In this document: one piece after another, positions 8,228 to 18,374 of the stretch
How positions within the stretch are numbered: position 1 is the first letter of the stretch
Layout of the letters: each line of letters opens with the position of its first letter
From: Tranzscheliella williamsii
Lineage: Eukaryota; Basidiomycota; Ustilaginomycetes; Ustilaginales; Ustilaginaceae
Assembly (NCBI GenBank): GCA_023212725.1
Contig: JALBYF010000071.1
Coordinates: 23,878 to 87,877 of the forward strand
DNA length: 64,000 nt
Direction of reading: 5' to 3'
The notes under the pieces: model-generated
Told to the model about the DNA's origin: nothing
Databases searched by the model: none
Seen by the model: the letters and a program-made list of their open reading frames with translations, nothing else
Made by a program: the position numbers and the translations under genes

Positions 8228-11200
8228 TCAGGAAGGCTTGGACAGTCTCCTCTTTTTCGGGTTGGGCGGGGCGGGGTCGGCAGGCGCGGCCGAGCTGTTC
8301 GTGGTTGGTTGGGCGCCACCGCGCAACGCGCTAGCGGTCGCGAGCACGGTCTGGTCGTCCGCCAGGCTAGGCTGCAGAGCGCGTCCCGGTGGGCACGCGC
8401 GGCCGTGATGCGGCCGAGGCGGATCGTCGTCGTCCCACGTAAGGTCGATGACCGGAATCGCCTCGCCGGACAGCCCGGCGCATGTGTCCGAGCTTTTTCG
8501 GGCCAGGTCTGTCCTGCCTGCATCCGCCGTGCTGCCCACATTCCCGTCGGTGCGTGTTTCGTTCTCGGCTTCAGCAGAAGTGGCCGTCTGGTAGGCTGCC
8601 CATTCGTCCTGCAGCGCCCGCATTGTGGTGTCGACGCGAATGGGTGGCGGTTCGGGCATGTGCCCGCGGCGTAGATCTCGTGCCAAGGGAGGCTCCCCCG
8701 CAACACGGTCGCCATACGAGCGTTCGGATTCCACAAAGCTCGGCAGACCGACGCCGGTCGATGATGGCCCTTCCCTGACCGCCGTGGCCGTATCATCGCC
8801 GGCGCTCGGCGCCGAGACGGTGGTTGGAGAAGCGGACGATGGAGGCTGCGGAACTAGATCGCGGGTTAGTTTGAATCCAAGGAGTGACGGCGGCACCGCC
8901 GTGTTCAGAGCCAGCTTCGCTGGCCAGCCCAGTCGAGCCCCCGGCAGAGAGTCGCCAAGCCCAGCAGAAGCAGCGTTGGCCTGCGTGGCCGCCGTCGCGC
9001 CGCCATAGAGCCCAGAGTACGATCCTGAAGAGGTTCTGCTGCCGTGGCCACCCGCAGCAGCAGCAGGTACGCTCTGGGCAGTGTCGAGGTATTCTGGACG
9101 TTCCCATGGACTCAGTCCGCCCGGCGTAAACCAGCCCTTCCGGAGTGCCGCATGTGCGCTGGGCGCTACAAAGAGGCCATGCTCGTCAGCAACGGGCCCC
9201 AAGGTAAAGCTGAGCTTCTGCATGCACTCGTTCCTTTGGCCAGTTGCAAGATCCAATCCGTTCAGTTGATCCTCGATTTCGGGAATGCAGGTGGCCAAGA
9301 GCGGAGGCGGAAGTTCGTCGAGCACATAGCTCAAACAATCCAGCAAGATGGTGAATGAACGGCCGAGCTCAATCACCTTTCCAGCCTCCAGCGTCAGCTG
9401 CAGCAACGTCTTGACAAGCCGATGAACCAGCCCCTTGGCAGAGCTGCCCCATAAGCAGTTGAAGCGTAAGACAAGGCAAAGCAGATCCACAGTAGACGTA
9501 CTGTATAGCAGGGCGTCCAATTTGAGGGAGAAATGGCCTGTCCCACTGGCAGTGGCAGTGTCCTCCAGCGCAGCGACAATTGAGTCCAGAATGTAGTTGC
9601 AGCAGTCGGCATCCGTGGCGTTGGATGCAAAGCTCTTCTGATACTCGCACATGCGGAGCAGCGAGTCGAAGACACGTTGGATGCCCGATCGAATGGACAC
9701 TGAAGTTGGCGTTCCCAAGGTCGAGACTCTTGGCATTGACTCTCCTCGACCTTTGTCAAGATCATCCAGCTCCGATTCTGCCGAAGGCGGCAACGCTTCG
9801 GCTTCTGGCAGCAGACCGCCCTGCTTTCGGATCTCCTCTGAAAGACTCTTGAGACCGACATCTGCAAACTTCAGCGCGATGCCAGCCGAATGGCAGTCGC
9901 GGAGGAGCTGTAAGCCTATCCTCGGATTCTCGATGAAAATGTCGCTGAAGATGCCGGTGGCAAGCGCCTTGGTCTTTGACTCTGCCCGCGACTGGAAGCT
10001 CGATTCCACCACATGCAGACGTTCGAAGGTCTCAACAAGCTCGCTGGCAACGATCGAAGTGTCCCAGCCGTTGAGTCTCTCTTTGACCGAGTCCGCATCG
10101 ATGGCGGTAAAGTCTTTTAGGAGAAGGCTTGCTTCGTCGAGATGGATTATCACGTTGTCAATGATACGGTGCGGGTTGCAGCCCCAGATCGACTTGCAGA
10201 CCTCCCTAACCGCCAGCACGCATCCCCGCGGGTCTCGTCGAAATGCGACCCGCATCGACTCGGAGCGTAGCAAGCTCTTCCATAGCACCACAATGCTATC
10301 TGTTTGAGGATTTTTGTCCGCCAAAGTATCATCGCTCAAACAGATAAGATAGACAATCATCTTCAACAGAGACGGCAGATTTGTTTGCGTGAATAGGAGC
10401 GTCGTTTGAGCGGCAAGGGCCTTGCTCTCTTCCCATGATAGACCATCCTCTCTGTCACTGGCGCTGGCCAAGAGCAAAGAGAGGAACTGTACAAGCCCCA
10501 CAAAAGATGGCACAGCTAGAGTACTGCGGGCCGCAGGATCCGTCATCTTTCTTGTCATGGCCCAAAGGCATGGGAGTATGAAACTGTCCACAAGCACCGA
10601 GACATTGAGGGTAGCTTGCGCGACCAAACGCAAAATCAGTGAAAGCAAAGGCTCGAGTGGAAGCGAGCTTCCCATGTCCGCAGCTTGTTCGATCCGGCCC
10701 ACAAGGTGGGTCAACCAACGGGCATGGCGTTCGTCGATCTCCAGTGACGCTTCTAGGTAGAGCTGCTCGATGAGTTGAGCAGCCGTCGCAACGAGAGTAT
10801 CATCAGATCTTTCCAATACGCTATCCACAATGGCGAGCTCTACCGCCTCATCCGTAGTGGCGTCCAGCTGCAAGAACAGACTTCGAAAAGCAACCAATCT
10901 GTCGACGCTTGACGTTGCTCCGACTTCTTCTCTTGAAAATTTGTCGAGCAGAGAACCTACGTCCGACCGCACGTCGGCCACATGCTGGAGAAGAACGGTA
11001 TTGTTGGTAGTGCTTCCGATATTGGCAGATGGAGCGAGTTGTTCCGGATTTCCCTCAATCACCGTTCTGAGGCGGAGGAGAGTGGTTGAGGCCATGACCG
11101 CCTGTTTGTCATTGCGGATAGAGCTGGCATGGTTGAGCTGCTGACGCACGAGTTGATTCAGTGTGCCCATAATATCCATCGAGCGCCACACAACGGAGAA

Positions 11201-13879
11201 TTGGATGACCAGATTGAAGGTCGAACGTGCCAAACTATCAGAGAGAGGGCGCAGCAGCAGTGCGGCAAGAAGCTGTGCTAGCGCCTCTAAGTCCTCGCCC
11301 ATTTCTAAGACGGCGGCGACCATGGACAGATCCTCGCCTTTGATTGCGTCAATACGATCGAACAGAGCTGTCAACAGCTGGTTTCGATAAATCTTGCATC
11401 TGACGAACCGGGAGGCCGACCAGAGACGAACTAGATTGTCGCCAAGCTGCTTGGCCTTCTCATTTCCCGTTGCGGACGTCGGCGCTTCACTTGTGGTGTG
11501 AAGGCTGGATGGGACCGGTTCGTGCCGCTGCTCGCCAAATATGGAGGGCAGAAAACTGTGGAGCTGACGAAGCGCCCTTCGCTCAGCAGCCTCTTCGTAT
11601 GTCTCTTTGGATCGATCGCCATAGATAGCCTGTTTACGCTGTTGGTACACTGAAGCTGGCTGGTCATACAACGGAAGAGACCGGAGGAGACGGAGGTGCA
11701 AAGAATCCTTGGAGACCTGCGCCGCCTTACCACCATTCGCCGTTTCATGCGCCAATGATGTGGTCATGCCCCGCGCAATTAGGCGTTGCAGATACTTGGA
11801 GTAGGAGAAGATACCGCGCCTAGCAAGCTCGCCGAAAAGAATGACAATGGAATCCACACTGACACTTTTGAGTAGATCCAGTGTGGTGTCCGGAGAGGAA
11901 CGGTCTGGCGGAATGCTAGGACGGTGCGGGTAAAGAGCTGCCTCGACATCACCAAGCCATTTGATCAGCGTTGGCTCGACATTGACCTTACGTGCTTTCT
12001 TGGACCTTTTTCCTGATCCATGAGCATGAACAGAGACATCATCGCTGCTTTGGTTTGACTCGTCCCAAGCAACGCCAAAGCGAATCTTCTCGATCAAAGT
12101 CGCTGCAAGGTACTGGCGAGCAATGCCAGACCGGCGGTCGGTACAGGCCCAAGTCAGGATGATCGCAAGCCGAGGAGGCCAAGAAACATCGTCAAAACCC
12201 GATTGAATTTTGTTGGGCGGTTGCTGTGATTGAAGAAACACTTCATCGATGGTCTTCATGTCCAGAGAGTCGAGAGCAGCGATATCGTTGTGCAGAGCAG
12301 AGGCAGACGTGCCTGTTTCTACGTCGCTACATGCGTTCCGTACATCTTTCTTCTCCAAGAGAAGGCGCTGTACTCTGGGTCGAGTGTGACGGTTCAAGTA
12401 CTCCAGGCCTATCAGAAAGCCGGTCTTGTCGCCTTCATCTGCCTCGATCTCTTGGATCAACCGCACAAGTGTAGACGAATGCTCGTACCACAGACGTGGA
12501 CTCACCAAAACATCCGGATTGGACTCGCATGTGAGCCTTAGTAGACGCAACAGGGTTCTGCGCAGATCGCCACCGGACCGGCGACTAAAGCGGGTTTCGA
12601 GCTGACCAAGAAGGGCTGTGAGGAACGACTTGGCGAAGCACCTGCGCTGAAGGATGAGAGTCAAGACTTCGTGAATGAGCTCCAGAAGGAACGGCAGTTG
12701 AACGATGTTGGCGGATGCGAAAGCTTCTAAGATCCATCGCACAAGAATAGTCCGGTCAAGCAGCTGTTGAAGTTGCAGATGACGGGCGAGAGAAAGGCTG
12801 TAAGCCCATTTTGTCACCCACCGTTCTTCGTCCACTTCGCTCCGAAGCACTGAACAGACTTCTTTGCCATCGAACGCTGGTGAAGAGGTTGCGTTCACGG
12901 TGCGAGGAAGGTGAGTGGCGCGAGTGGACGGAGCAGCGTGGCTTCCCGGAGTTCTTGGCTGCATGTAGGATGACGGAGTTGCGGGAGACGGTGCGGCGGT
13001 GGAGGAAGCTTCGGGCAGCTGAACAAGATGGAGTTCAGCCAGCTGCTTGGCAACCCAGCTACACAGATTGGTGGTGATCTCAGGGACAATGGAGGCTGCT
13101 GTTTTGTTTCGCAGCGATGAAAGCTCAGCGACGCCGAGAGAGCGGATGAACCAGACAGCACGAGATACCTCGACACTCTTGCGGCTTGCAAGAGTAGCTC
13201 TTGGCATGGATGGGGAAGCGGAACTCGGCGCCTGACCAAAAGCAGACGTCCGAGGCGAGGGATGGCTAGAAAAACTGCTAGACGAAGAGGGCGGAGGTAG
13301 GGCAGCGATGGCATGAGCGCTAGACACAGTAGATATCGATCCTCCAGCCCATAGCATCTCGAACAGCTTCTCGCCTCGGAAACCATGAGGAACATGACGG
13401 GAGAGTCGTGAGAGCGGGACATTAGGATCGGCGAGATCCTTGACATAGCTGGCGAGCTTGATCTCGTTGAGCGTGACACGCGATGGGGCTTTGTACTGGC
13501 CGAGAGCAATACTATCTCGATGAATCTCCTGCCTCCGGTGGGAGATTTCCTGGACCCAACGGGAAAGAGAGGCCAAGATGTCTTTCGAGGAGAGTCGATC
13601 GTAGATGAGTTGATTTGCCGAGAAAGACTCATTACGGACATAGGGGCGAGCAATGAAACCCTTCCTTACAGAAGCTTGCGACATGTCGTCCTCAGCCTGG
13701 TGGGGCTTAGTTGGGAAGAGGTCCGGAACATCTTGCCTGGGGGCCTGGGGGTGAAGAGGAGGTCTCCAATCCGGCGGCTGCTGATGGTCGGGACCATCAA
13801 CATCATCGCCCATGACTGTGCCACGCTTGGGACCTTGTGCATCCTTGTCGCCAAAAGTGGCGGCTGAAGCGGTCGCCAT
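8228..13879 (-). CDS. SRB8: Mediator of RNA polymerase II transcription subunit 12
   Basis: MED12 links the CDK8-cyclin C kinase module to core Mediator and activates the kinase; it acts in the nucleus. The frame is a single exon of 1883 residues. The N-terminal region PDWRPPLHPQAPRQDVPDLF followed by TKPHQAEDDMSQASVRKGF is the Med12 domain, at about residues 36-75. Around residues 560-600 a segment reading AIILTWACTDRRSGIARQYL resembles the LCEWAV-type region of fungal Srb8. The middle is long and helical. The C-terminal 350 residues are Ser/Pro/Gly-rich and end in a basic KKRRLSKPS tail, a possible nuclear signal. The gene is divergent from the leucyl-tRNA synthetase gene and converges with ARPC4. 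Confidence 0.9.
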   Translation of the reverse strand: MATASAATFGDKDAQGPKRGTVMGDDVDGPDHQQPPDWRPPLHPQAPRQDVPDLFPTKPHQAEDDMSQASVRKGFIARPYVRNESFSANQLIYDRLSSKDILASLSRWVQEISHRRQEIHRDSIALGQYKAPSRVTLNEIKLASYVKDLADPNVPLSRLSRHVPHGFRGEKLFEMLWAGGSISTVSSAHAIAALPPPSSSSSFSSHPSPRTSAFGQAPSSASPSMPRATLASRKSVEVSRAVWFIRSLGVAELSSLRNKTAASIVPEITTNLCSWVAKQLAELHLVQLPEASSTAAPSPATPSSYMQPRTPGSHAAPSTRATHLPRTVNATSSPAFDGKEVCSVLRSEVDEERWVTKWAYSLSLARHLQLQQLLDRTILVRWILEAFASANIVQLPFLLELIHEVLTLILQRRCFAKSFLTALLGQLETRFSRRSGGDLRRTLLRLLRLTCESNPDVLVSPRLWYEHSSTLVRLIQEIEADEGDKTGFLIGLEYLNRHTRPRVQRLLLEKKDVRNACSDVETGTSASALHNDIAALDSLDMKTIDEVFLQSQQPPNKIQSGFDDVSWPPRLAIILTWACTDRRSGIARQYLAATLIEKIRFGVAWDESNQSSDDVSVHAHGSGKRSKKARKVNVEPTLIKWLGDVEAALYPHRPSIPPDRSSPDTTLDLLKSVSVDSIVILFGELARRGIFSYSKYLQRLIARGMTTSLAHETANGGKAAQVSKDSLHLRLLRSLPLYDQPASVYQQRKQAIYGDRSKETYEEAAERRALRQLHSFLPSIFGEQRHEPVPSSLHTTSEAPTSATGNEKAKQLGDNLVRLWSASRFVRCKIYRNQLLTALFDRIDAIKGEDLSMVAAVLEMGEDLEALAQLLAALLLRPLSDSLARSTFNLVIQFSVVWRSMDIMGTLNQLVRQQLNHASSIRNDKQAVMASTTLLRLRTVIEGNPEQLAPSANIGSTTNNTVLLQHVADVRSDVGSLLDKFSREEVGATSSVDRLVAFRSLFLQLDATTDEAVELAIVDSVLERSDDTLVATAAQLIEQLYLEASLEIDERHARWLTHLVGRIEQAADMGSSLPLEPLLSLILRLVAQATLNVSVLVDSFILPCLWAMTRKMTDPAARSTLAVPSFVGLVQFLSLLLASASDREDGLSWEESKALAAQTTLLFTQTNLPSLLKMIVYLICLSDDTLADKNPQTDSIVVLWKSLLRSESMRVAFRRDPRGCVLAVREVCKSIWGCNPHRIIDNVIIHLDEASLLLKDFTAIDADSVKERLNGWDTSIVASELVETFERLHVVESSFQSRAESKTKALATGIFSDIFIENPRIGLQLLRDCHSAGIALKFADVGLKSLSEEIRKQGGLLPEAEALPPSAESELDDLDKGRGESMPRVSTLGTPTSVSIRSGIQRVFDSLLRMCEYQKSFASNATDADCCNYILDSIVAALEDTATASGTGHFSLKLDALLYSTSTVDLLCLVLRFNCLWGSSAKGLVHRLVKTLLQLTLEAGKVIELGRSFTILLDCLSYVLDELPPPLLATCIPEIEDQLNGLDLATGQRNECMQKLSFTLGPVADEHGLFVAPSAHAALRKGWFTPGGLSPWERPEYLDTAQSVPAAAAGGHGSRTSSGSYSGLYGGATAATQANAASAGLGDSLPGARLGWPAKLALNTAVPPSLLGFKLTRDLVPQPPSSASPTTVSAPSAGDDTATAVREGPSSTGVGLPSFVESERSYGDRVAGEPPLARDLRRGHMPEPPPIRVDTTMRALQDEWAAYQTATSAEAENETRTDGNVGSTADAGRTDLARKSSDTCAGLSGEAIPVIDLTWDDDDPPRPHHGRACPPGRALQPSLADDQTVLATASALRGGAQPTTNSSAAPADPAPPNPKKRRLSKPS

Positions 13880-14399
13880 GGCTGGGACGATGCTCGAGGA
13901 GGAAGTAGGGACGACCTGACGGCTTGGTGTAGGCTAATGGCATCGCTGTAAGCTGATGGAGAGACCAGCTGCGGTTGGTACTGTGTTGGGCAATGGCAGT
14001 CCGAGAAGCTGTCGCGCCAACCTATCGAGCCCTCTGCGCTCTCACCCGCTCGAGTCGGGGCCAGTGCGGCGTGATGCTACCTACGGAATGGATGGGATTG
14101 GGTTGAGGTTGTGCCATGCGACATGGAGAGCTCTATCATCGCTTCCATCTACGTGGATGGCGTTGGTGATAGGTACTCTCAGCATTCGCATTGACTCCCA
14201 TTCACTTTCCTATTCAGCGCTGTTCACTATCCTCTTCAACGCTCACCAGTCGACCTCCACGTCTCGTCAACAGCATACAACACATCGCCGTAACCCGACA
14301 AAGCAGCATCCTCATCCAACATGACTCGTGCGAGTGAACTGAGCAAAGGAAACCAAACAAAAAAGATGAAAAATAGAGAGAGGCGAGCAAGTCGAATTG
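13880..14399. promoter_or_regulatory. Divergent promoter region between MED12 and leucyl-tRNA synthetase
   Basis: The 520-base spacer must hold both promoters. It has a CT-rich stretch near 14190-14260 that may be part of the synthetase leader. Several short ATG-led frames precede the synthetase start; they look incidental, though they could act as upstream ORFs. Confidence 0.45.
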
Positions 14400-17300
14400 A
14401 TGGGCGCGGGTCAGATGCAACCTTACTACTTTGCCAGCGCTGGAAGCTTTCTTCTTCGAACAGCGATTTGCAGACTGAGCCAACTGTTGCCTCGCTCGTC
14501 ATCATCTACCACTTTCTTTCAACGTCGCAGCGTCGCAAACGCAACAAAGCGCACCTTTCGCAGGCGACTGAGCAAGACGTCGAACATTCTCCGTTCCCTC
14601 GCGGCCTTGAAGCCATTTTCGAGGCCTCCTTTTCGTCTTCCAGCTCCGCCCACCACCTCCTCCTTTCACACTACCCGGCTTCCAGCCTTGCAGACCGTCA
14701 TCATGCCACCTAAGGAAGCGGCAGGAGACGCTAACGCCGGCCCCATCCAGCTGGAAAACACTGCCAAGCGTGACTTTCTTCAAAAACTCGAAAAAGAAAC
14801 CCAGCAGTTCTGGAATCAGCAGCACATCTTCGAGGTTGACGCACCGACTCAGGAGGATGGTCTTGTCGACATGACACCCGACGAGGTTCGCGCCAAGTAT
14901 CCCAAGTGGTTTGGTACAATTCCATATGCCTACATGAACGGGTCCCTCCATCTCGGCCACGCATTCACCATTTCCAAGGTAGAATTCGCTACCGGTTATG
15001 AACGAATGCAGGGCAAGCGCGCCCTCTTCCCCTGGGCCTTTCACTGCACCGGCATGCCTATCCGAGCCGCTGCCGACAAGCTCGTCCGCGAGATCGAGCT
15101 TTTTGGTCAAGACTTTGCTGGCTACACAGACCAAGAGACTCCCGTCGAACCCCCGCCTCCCACCGTCAACACATCCAGCGTCACCACCACAAATGCCGCC
15201 AAGGCTACCAAGGGCAAACTTGCTGGTAAGGATACCGGTCTCAAGTATCAATTCCAAATCATGATCAACTCTGGCGTCCCTAAGGACGAGATCAAGAAGT
15301 TTGCCGATGCCAACTACTGGCTCAGCTACTTCCCTCCTATCGCCAAAGCCGACTGCACTGCCTTTGGCGCTCGTATCGATTGGCGACGTGCATTCCTTAC
15401 CACCGACATCAATCCTTACTATGACAGTTTCGTTCGATGGCAGATGAACAAGCTCCATGCCATGGACAAGATCAAGTTCGGTGAGCGCTACACCATCTAC
15501 TCGCCAAAGGACGGTCAGCCATGCATGGACCACGACCGATCTGACGGCGAAGGTTTCGGACCCCAGGAATATACCGGCCTCAAGATGCAACTCGTTCAAT
15601 GGGGTGCCTTGGCGGCTCCCGAGCTCGACGCTAAACTACAAGGCAAGAACGTCTACTTTGTTGCTGCTACCCTTCGTCCAGAAACCATGTACGGCCAAAC
15701 CAACTGCTATGTTGGACCCAACATCGACTATGGAGCCTTCTTGATCAACGATACCGACGTCTATATCTGCACCGAACGAGCTGCCCGTAACATGGCTTTC
15801 CAGGGAGTCATGCAGAAGCGAGGTGAGGTCCAGTGTCTTGCCACCCTCAAGGGCTCTCAGCTTGTCGGCACCAAGATCAAGGCGCCTTTCGGCATCTACG
15901 AAGAGGTCTACGTTCTACCAATGGAGACTGTTCTCGCCACCAAAGGCACTGGTGTCGTGACCTCCGTACCCTCTGACTCGCCCGATGATTATGCCACTCT
16001 TATGGACCTTCGCAAAAAGGCCGAGTACTACAAAATTGACCCACAGTGGGCTGCCTTTGATCCCATCGCCGTCATTCGAACGCCCACCTATGGCGACATG
16101 ACCGCTGAAGCCCTTGTCAAGCAGCTAAAGATTCAGAGCGCCAAGGACAAGACTCAGCTTGCAGAAGCAAAGGAAATCGCTTACAAGGAGGGCTTCTACA
16201 ACGGCACTATGCTGGTCGGCACCTACAAGGGCGAAGCCGTTCAGGATGCAAAGAACAAAGTCCGCGACGAAATGATCAAAGCAGGCCTTGCCTTCCCTTA
16301 CGCTGAGCCCGAGGGTAAGGTGATCAGTCGAAGCGCTGACGAATGCGTTGTTGCTCTCTGTGATCAATGGTATATGGACTATGGCGAGGAGTCATGGAAA
16401 GCTCAGGCAAGCAAGCTGGTCGCGCAGATGAACACCTTTGGACCCGAGGTTAGAAATGCCTTTGAGGGCAGTCTTGATTGGCTCAAGCAATGGGCCTGCG
16501 CCCGCTCATACGGTCTCGGCTCCAAGCTGCCTTGGGATCCTCAATACCTGGTCGAATCGCTTAGTGATTCGACAATCTACATGTCTTACTACACCGTCGC
16601 CCATCATCTGCAAGGCGGTACTTTCGATGGGTCCACAGTTGGTCCCATCGGGATCAAGGCTGAGGAGCTTACCGACGAGATTTGGGATTACATCCTAAGC
16701 GATGGAGAGTACCCTAAGGACACCAGCATCCCTCAAGAGAAGGCCGAAGTATTGCGACGAGAGTTCCGATACTTTTATCCCATCGACATTCGATCATCTG
16801 GAAAGGATCTGATTCCAAATCATCTGAGTTTCTGCGTGTACGTGCACTCTGCGCTTTTCCCGGAGAAGCACTGGCCCCGGGCTATTCGAGCGAACGGCCA
16901 TCTGATGTTGAACGGAAAGAAGATGTCCAAATCGACTGGTAACTCGCTCACCCTGAGGCAGTCGGTGGAGAAGTTTGGCGCCGACGCCACCCGGCTCTCA
17001 CTTGCCGACGCTGGTGATGGTATTGAAGATGCCAACTTCGAAGAGAAGACTGCCAACGCCAACATTCTGCGCTTACACACCTTGATCGACTGGTGTGCCG
17101 AAGTGCTGCAAAACAAAGAAAAACTGCGATCGGGACCCAAGGACTCTTTCTGGGACAAATCGTTCGATAACCAGATGAACAATCTGATTCAGCTGGCTGA
17201 CAATGCCTACCAGAAAGCACTTTACAAGGATGCTACCAAGTACGGATTTTACGAACTGCAAACAGCACGGGACCTGTACCGAGAAGCCACAGCAGACATC

Positions 17301-18029
17301 GGCATGCACGTCGATCTAGTTCTGAGGTGGATCCGCGTTCAGACTCTCTTGATTACGCCCATTGCACCACACTTTGCTGAGCACGTCTGGCGATCTCTTT
17401 TGGGCGAAACCACCTCGGTGCAGACAGCTCGCTGGCCGCAAGCGTCTGCTCCGGTGGACAACTCCGTAACAGAAGCACTTGCCTATGTTTCTGGAACCGT
17501 CAAGACGGTCCGAGATGCTGAGATCACACTGACTAAGAAGGCCAAGGGCAAGAACGCTGCCGCCTCTGCTGTCAAGTACAACGAGCGTGCCCCTAAGGAG
17601 TGCCACATGTTCGTCGCTAAGAACTTCCCCGCGTGGCAGGATAAATGCGTTTCGGTTGTTCAGAGGCACTACAATGAATCCACAGGTGCATTCGACGACA
17701 AGGCGATCCGAGAGGAACTAGCCCAGGAGGGTATGCTCAAGGACAAGAAGGTGATGAACTTTATCGTTGTCTTTAAGAAGCGAATTGTGGACTTTGGCTC
17801 GAGTACGGCTTTCGACCGCCTGCTGCCGTTCAACGAGATCGAGACGCTCAAAGCCGCTTCCGGATACCTGAAGAAGTCGATGAACTTCCAGCAGATCCAT
17901 GTCCACGCGATAGAGGACAAGGACGGTTACAAGGACGTTGACGTCGATCCCAAAATTCTCGAAAATGCCGAGCCCGGTCAACCCTCTTTCACCTTCTTCA
18001 ACATCGACACGCCTACCGCCTCCAAGTGA
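14400..18029 (+). CDS. CDC60: Leucyl-tRNA synthetase, eukaryotic cytosolic type, with optional N-terminal presequence
   Basis: The enzyme charges tRNA-Leu with leucine and edits mischarged products. The frame gives 1209 residues from ATG 14400, or 1108 from ATG 14703 (MPPKEAAGD), which matches the usual cytosolic length of about 1100. Class I motifs are present: the HIGH-type SLHLGH, with the preceding YAYMNG, and the KMSKS loop in GKKMSKSTGNSLTL. The CP1 editing domain lies between them, and the C-terminal extension is of the archaeal/eukaryotic type. The 101 residues before the second ATG are rich in Arg and Ser, almost free of acidic residues and include RRSVANATKRTFRRRL, so a mitochondrial isoform is conceivable. 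The cytosolic start at 14703 is the safer annotation. Confidence 0.95.
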   Translation: MGAGQMQPYYFASAGSFLLRTAICRLSQLLPRSSSSTTFFQRRSVANATKRTFRRRLSKTSNILRSLAALKPFSRPPFRLPAPPTTSSFHTTRLPALQTVIMPPKEAAGDANAGPIQLENTAKRDFLQKLEKETQQFWNQQHIFEVDAPTQEDGLVDMTPDEVRAKYPKWFGTIPYAYMNGSLHLGHAFTISKVEFATGYERMQGKRALFPWAFHCTGMPIRAAADKLVREIELFGQDFAGYTDQETPVEPPPPTVNTSSVTTTNAAKATKGKLAGKDTGLKYQFQIMINSGVPKDEIKKFADANYWLSYFPPIAKADCTAFGARIDWRRAFLTTDINPYYDSFVRWQMNKLHAMDKIKFGERYTIYSPKDGQPCMDHDRSDGEGFGPQEYTGLKMQLVQWGALAAPELDAKLQGKNVYFVAATLRPETMYGQTNCYVGPNIDYGAFLINDTDVYICTERAARNMAFQGVMQKRGEVQCLATLKGSQLVGTKIKAPFGIYEEVYVLPMETVLATKGTGVVTSVPSDSPDDYATLMDLRKKAEYYKIDPQWAAFDPIAVIRTPTYGDMTAEALVKQLKIQSAKDKTQLAEAKEIAYKEGFYNGTMLVGTYKGEAVQDAKNKVRDEMIKAGLAFPYAEPEGKVISRSADECVVALCDQWYMDYGEESWKAQASKLVAQMNTFGPEVRNAFEGSLDWLKQWACARSYGLGSKLPWDPQYLVESLSDSTIYMSYYTVAHHLQGGTFDGSTVGPIGIKAEELTDEIWDYILSDGEYPKDTSIPQEKAEVLRREFRYFYPIDIRSSGKDLIPNHLSFCVYVHSALFPEKHWPRAIRANGHLMLNGKKMSKSTGNSLTLRQSVEKFGADATRLSLADAGDGIEDANFEEKTANANILRLHTLIDWCAEVLQNKEKLRSGPKDSFWDKSFDNQMNNLIQLADNAYQKALYKDATKYGFYELQTARDLYREATADIGMHVDLVLRWIRVQTLLITPIAPHFAEHVWRSLLGETTSVQTARWPQASAPVDNSVTEALAYVSGTVKTVRDAEITLTKKAKGKNAAASAVKYNERAPKECHMFVAKNFPAWQDKCVSVVQRHYNESTGAFDDKAIREELAQEGMLKDKKVMNFIVVFKKRIVDFGSSTAFDRLLPFNEIETLKAASGYLKKSMNFQQIHVHAIEDKDGYKDVDVDPKILENAEPGQPSFTFFNIDTPTASK

Positions 18030-18374
18030 TCGGATCTACAGGGCGGTCGCCAGCAGCATTGCGCTTCAGGAACGGTAGTTTAGATATCAGTCTGGCATTT
18101 GTAGTACCACACAGCGACGTTTACCTTTGCTAGCCCTCTAGGCCTCTCCATTTCGTAGTCGCATAAGGATACTTCACTGTGAATCTACAAACGCTTTGAC
18201 GCGACATGGGTCTGGCGTAGTTTTGAGTGTACTCCTCCCGGATGGTATATGTGTCAAGCCCAGCAGGGTGATGAGCCAGTTGGACTCGAAACAGCAGGGG
18301 TCATAAGTATGAATGGTTACAAATACAGCTCAAGGGTACAACGAGAAGATGAGACCGGGCTAGCACATCGTCAA
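18030..18374. other. Convergent 3' flank between leucyl-tRNA synthetase and carboxypeptidase
   Basis: These 345 bases hold the facing 3' UTRs of two convergent genes. No ORF, RNA or repeat is supported. Confidence 0.5.
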
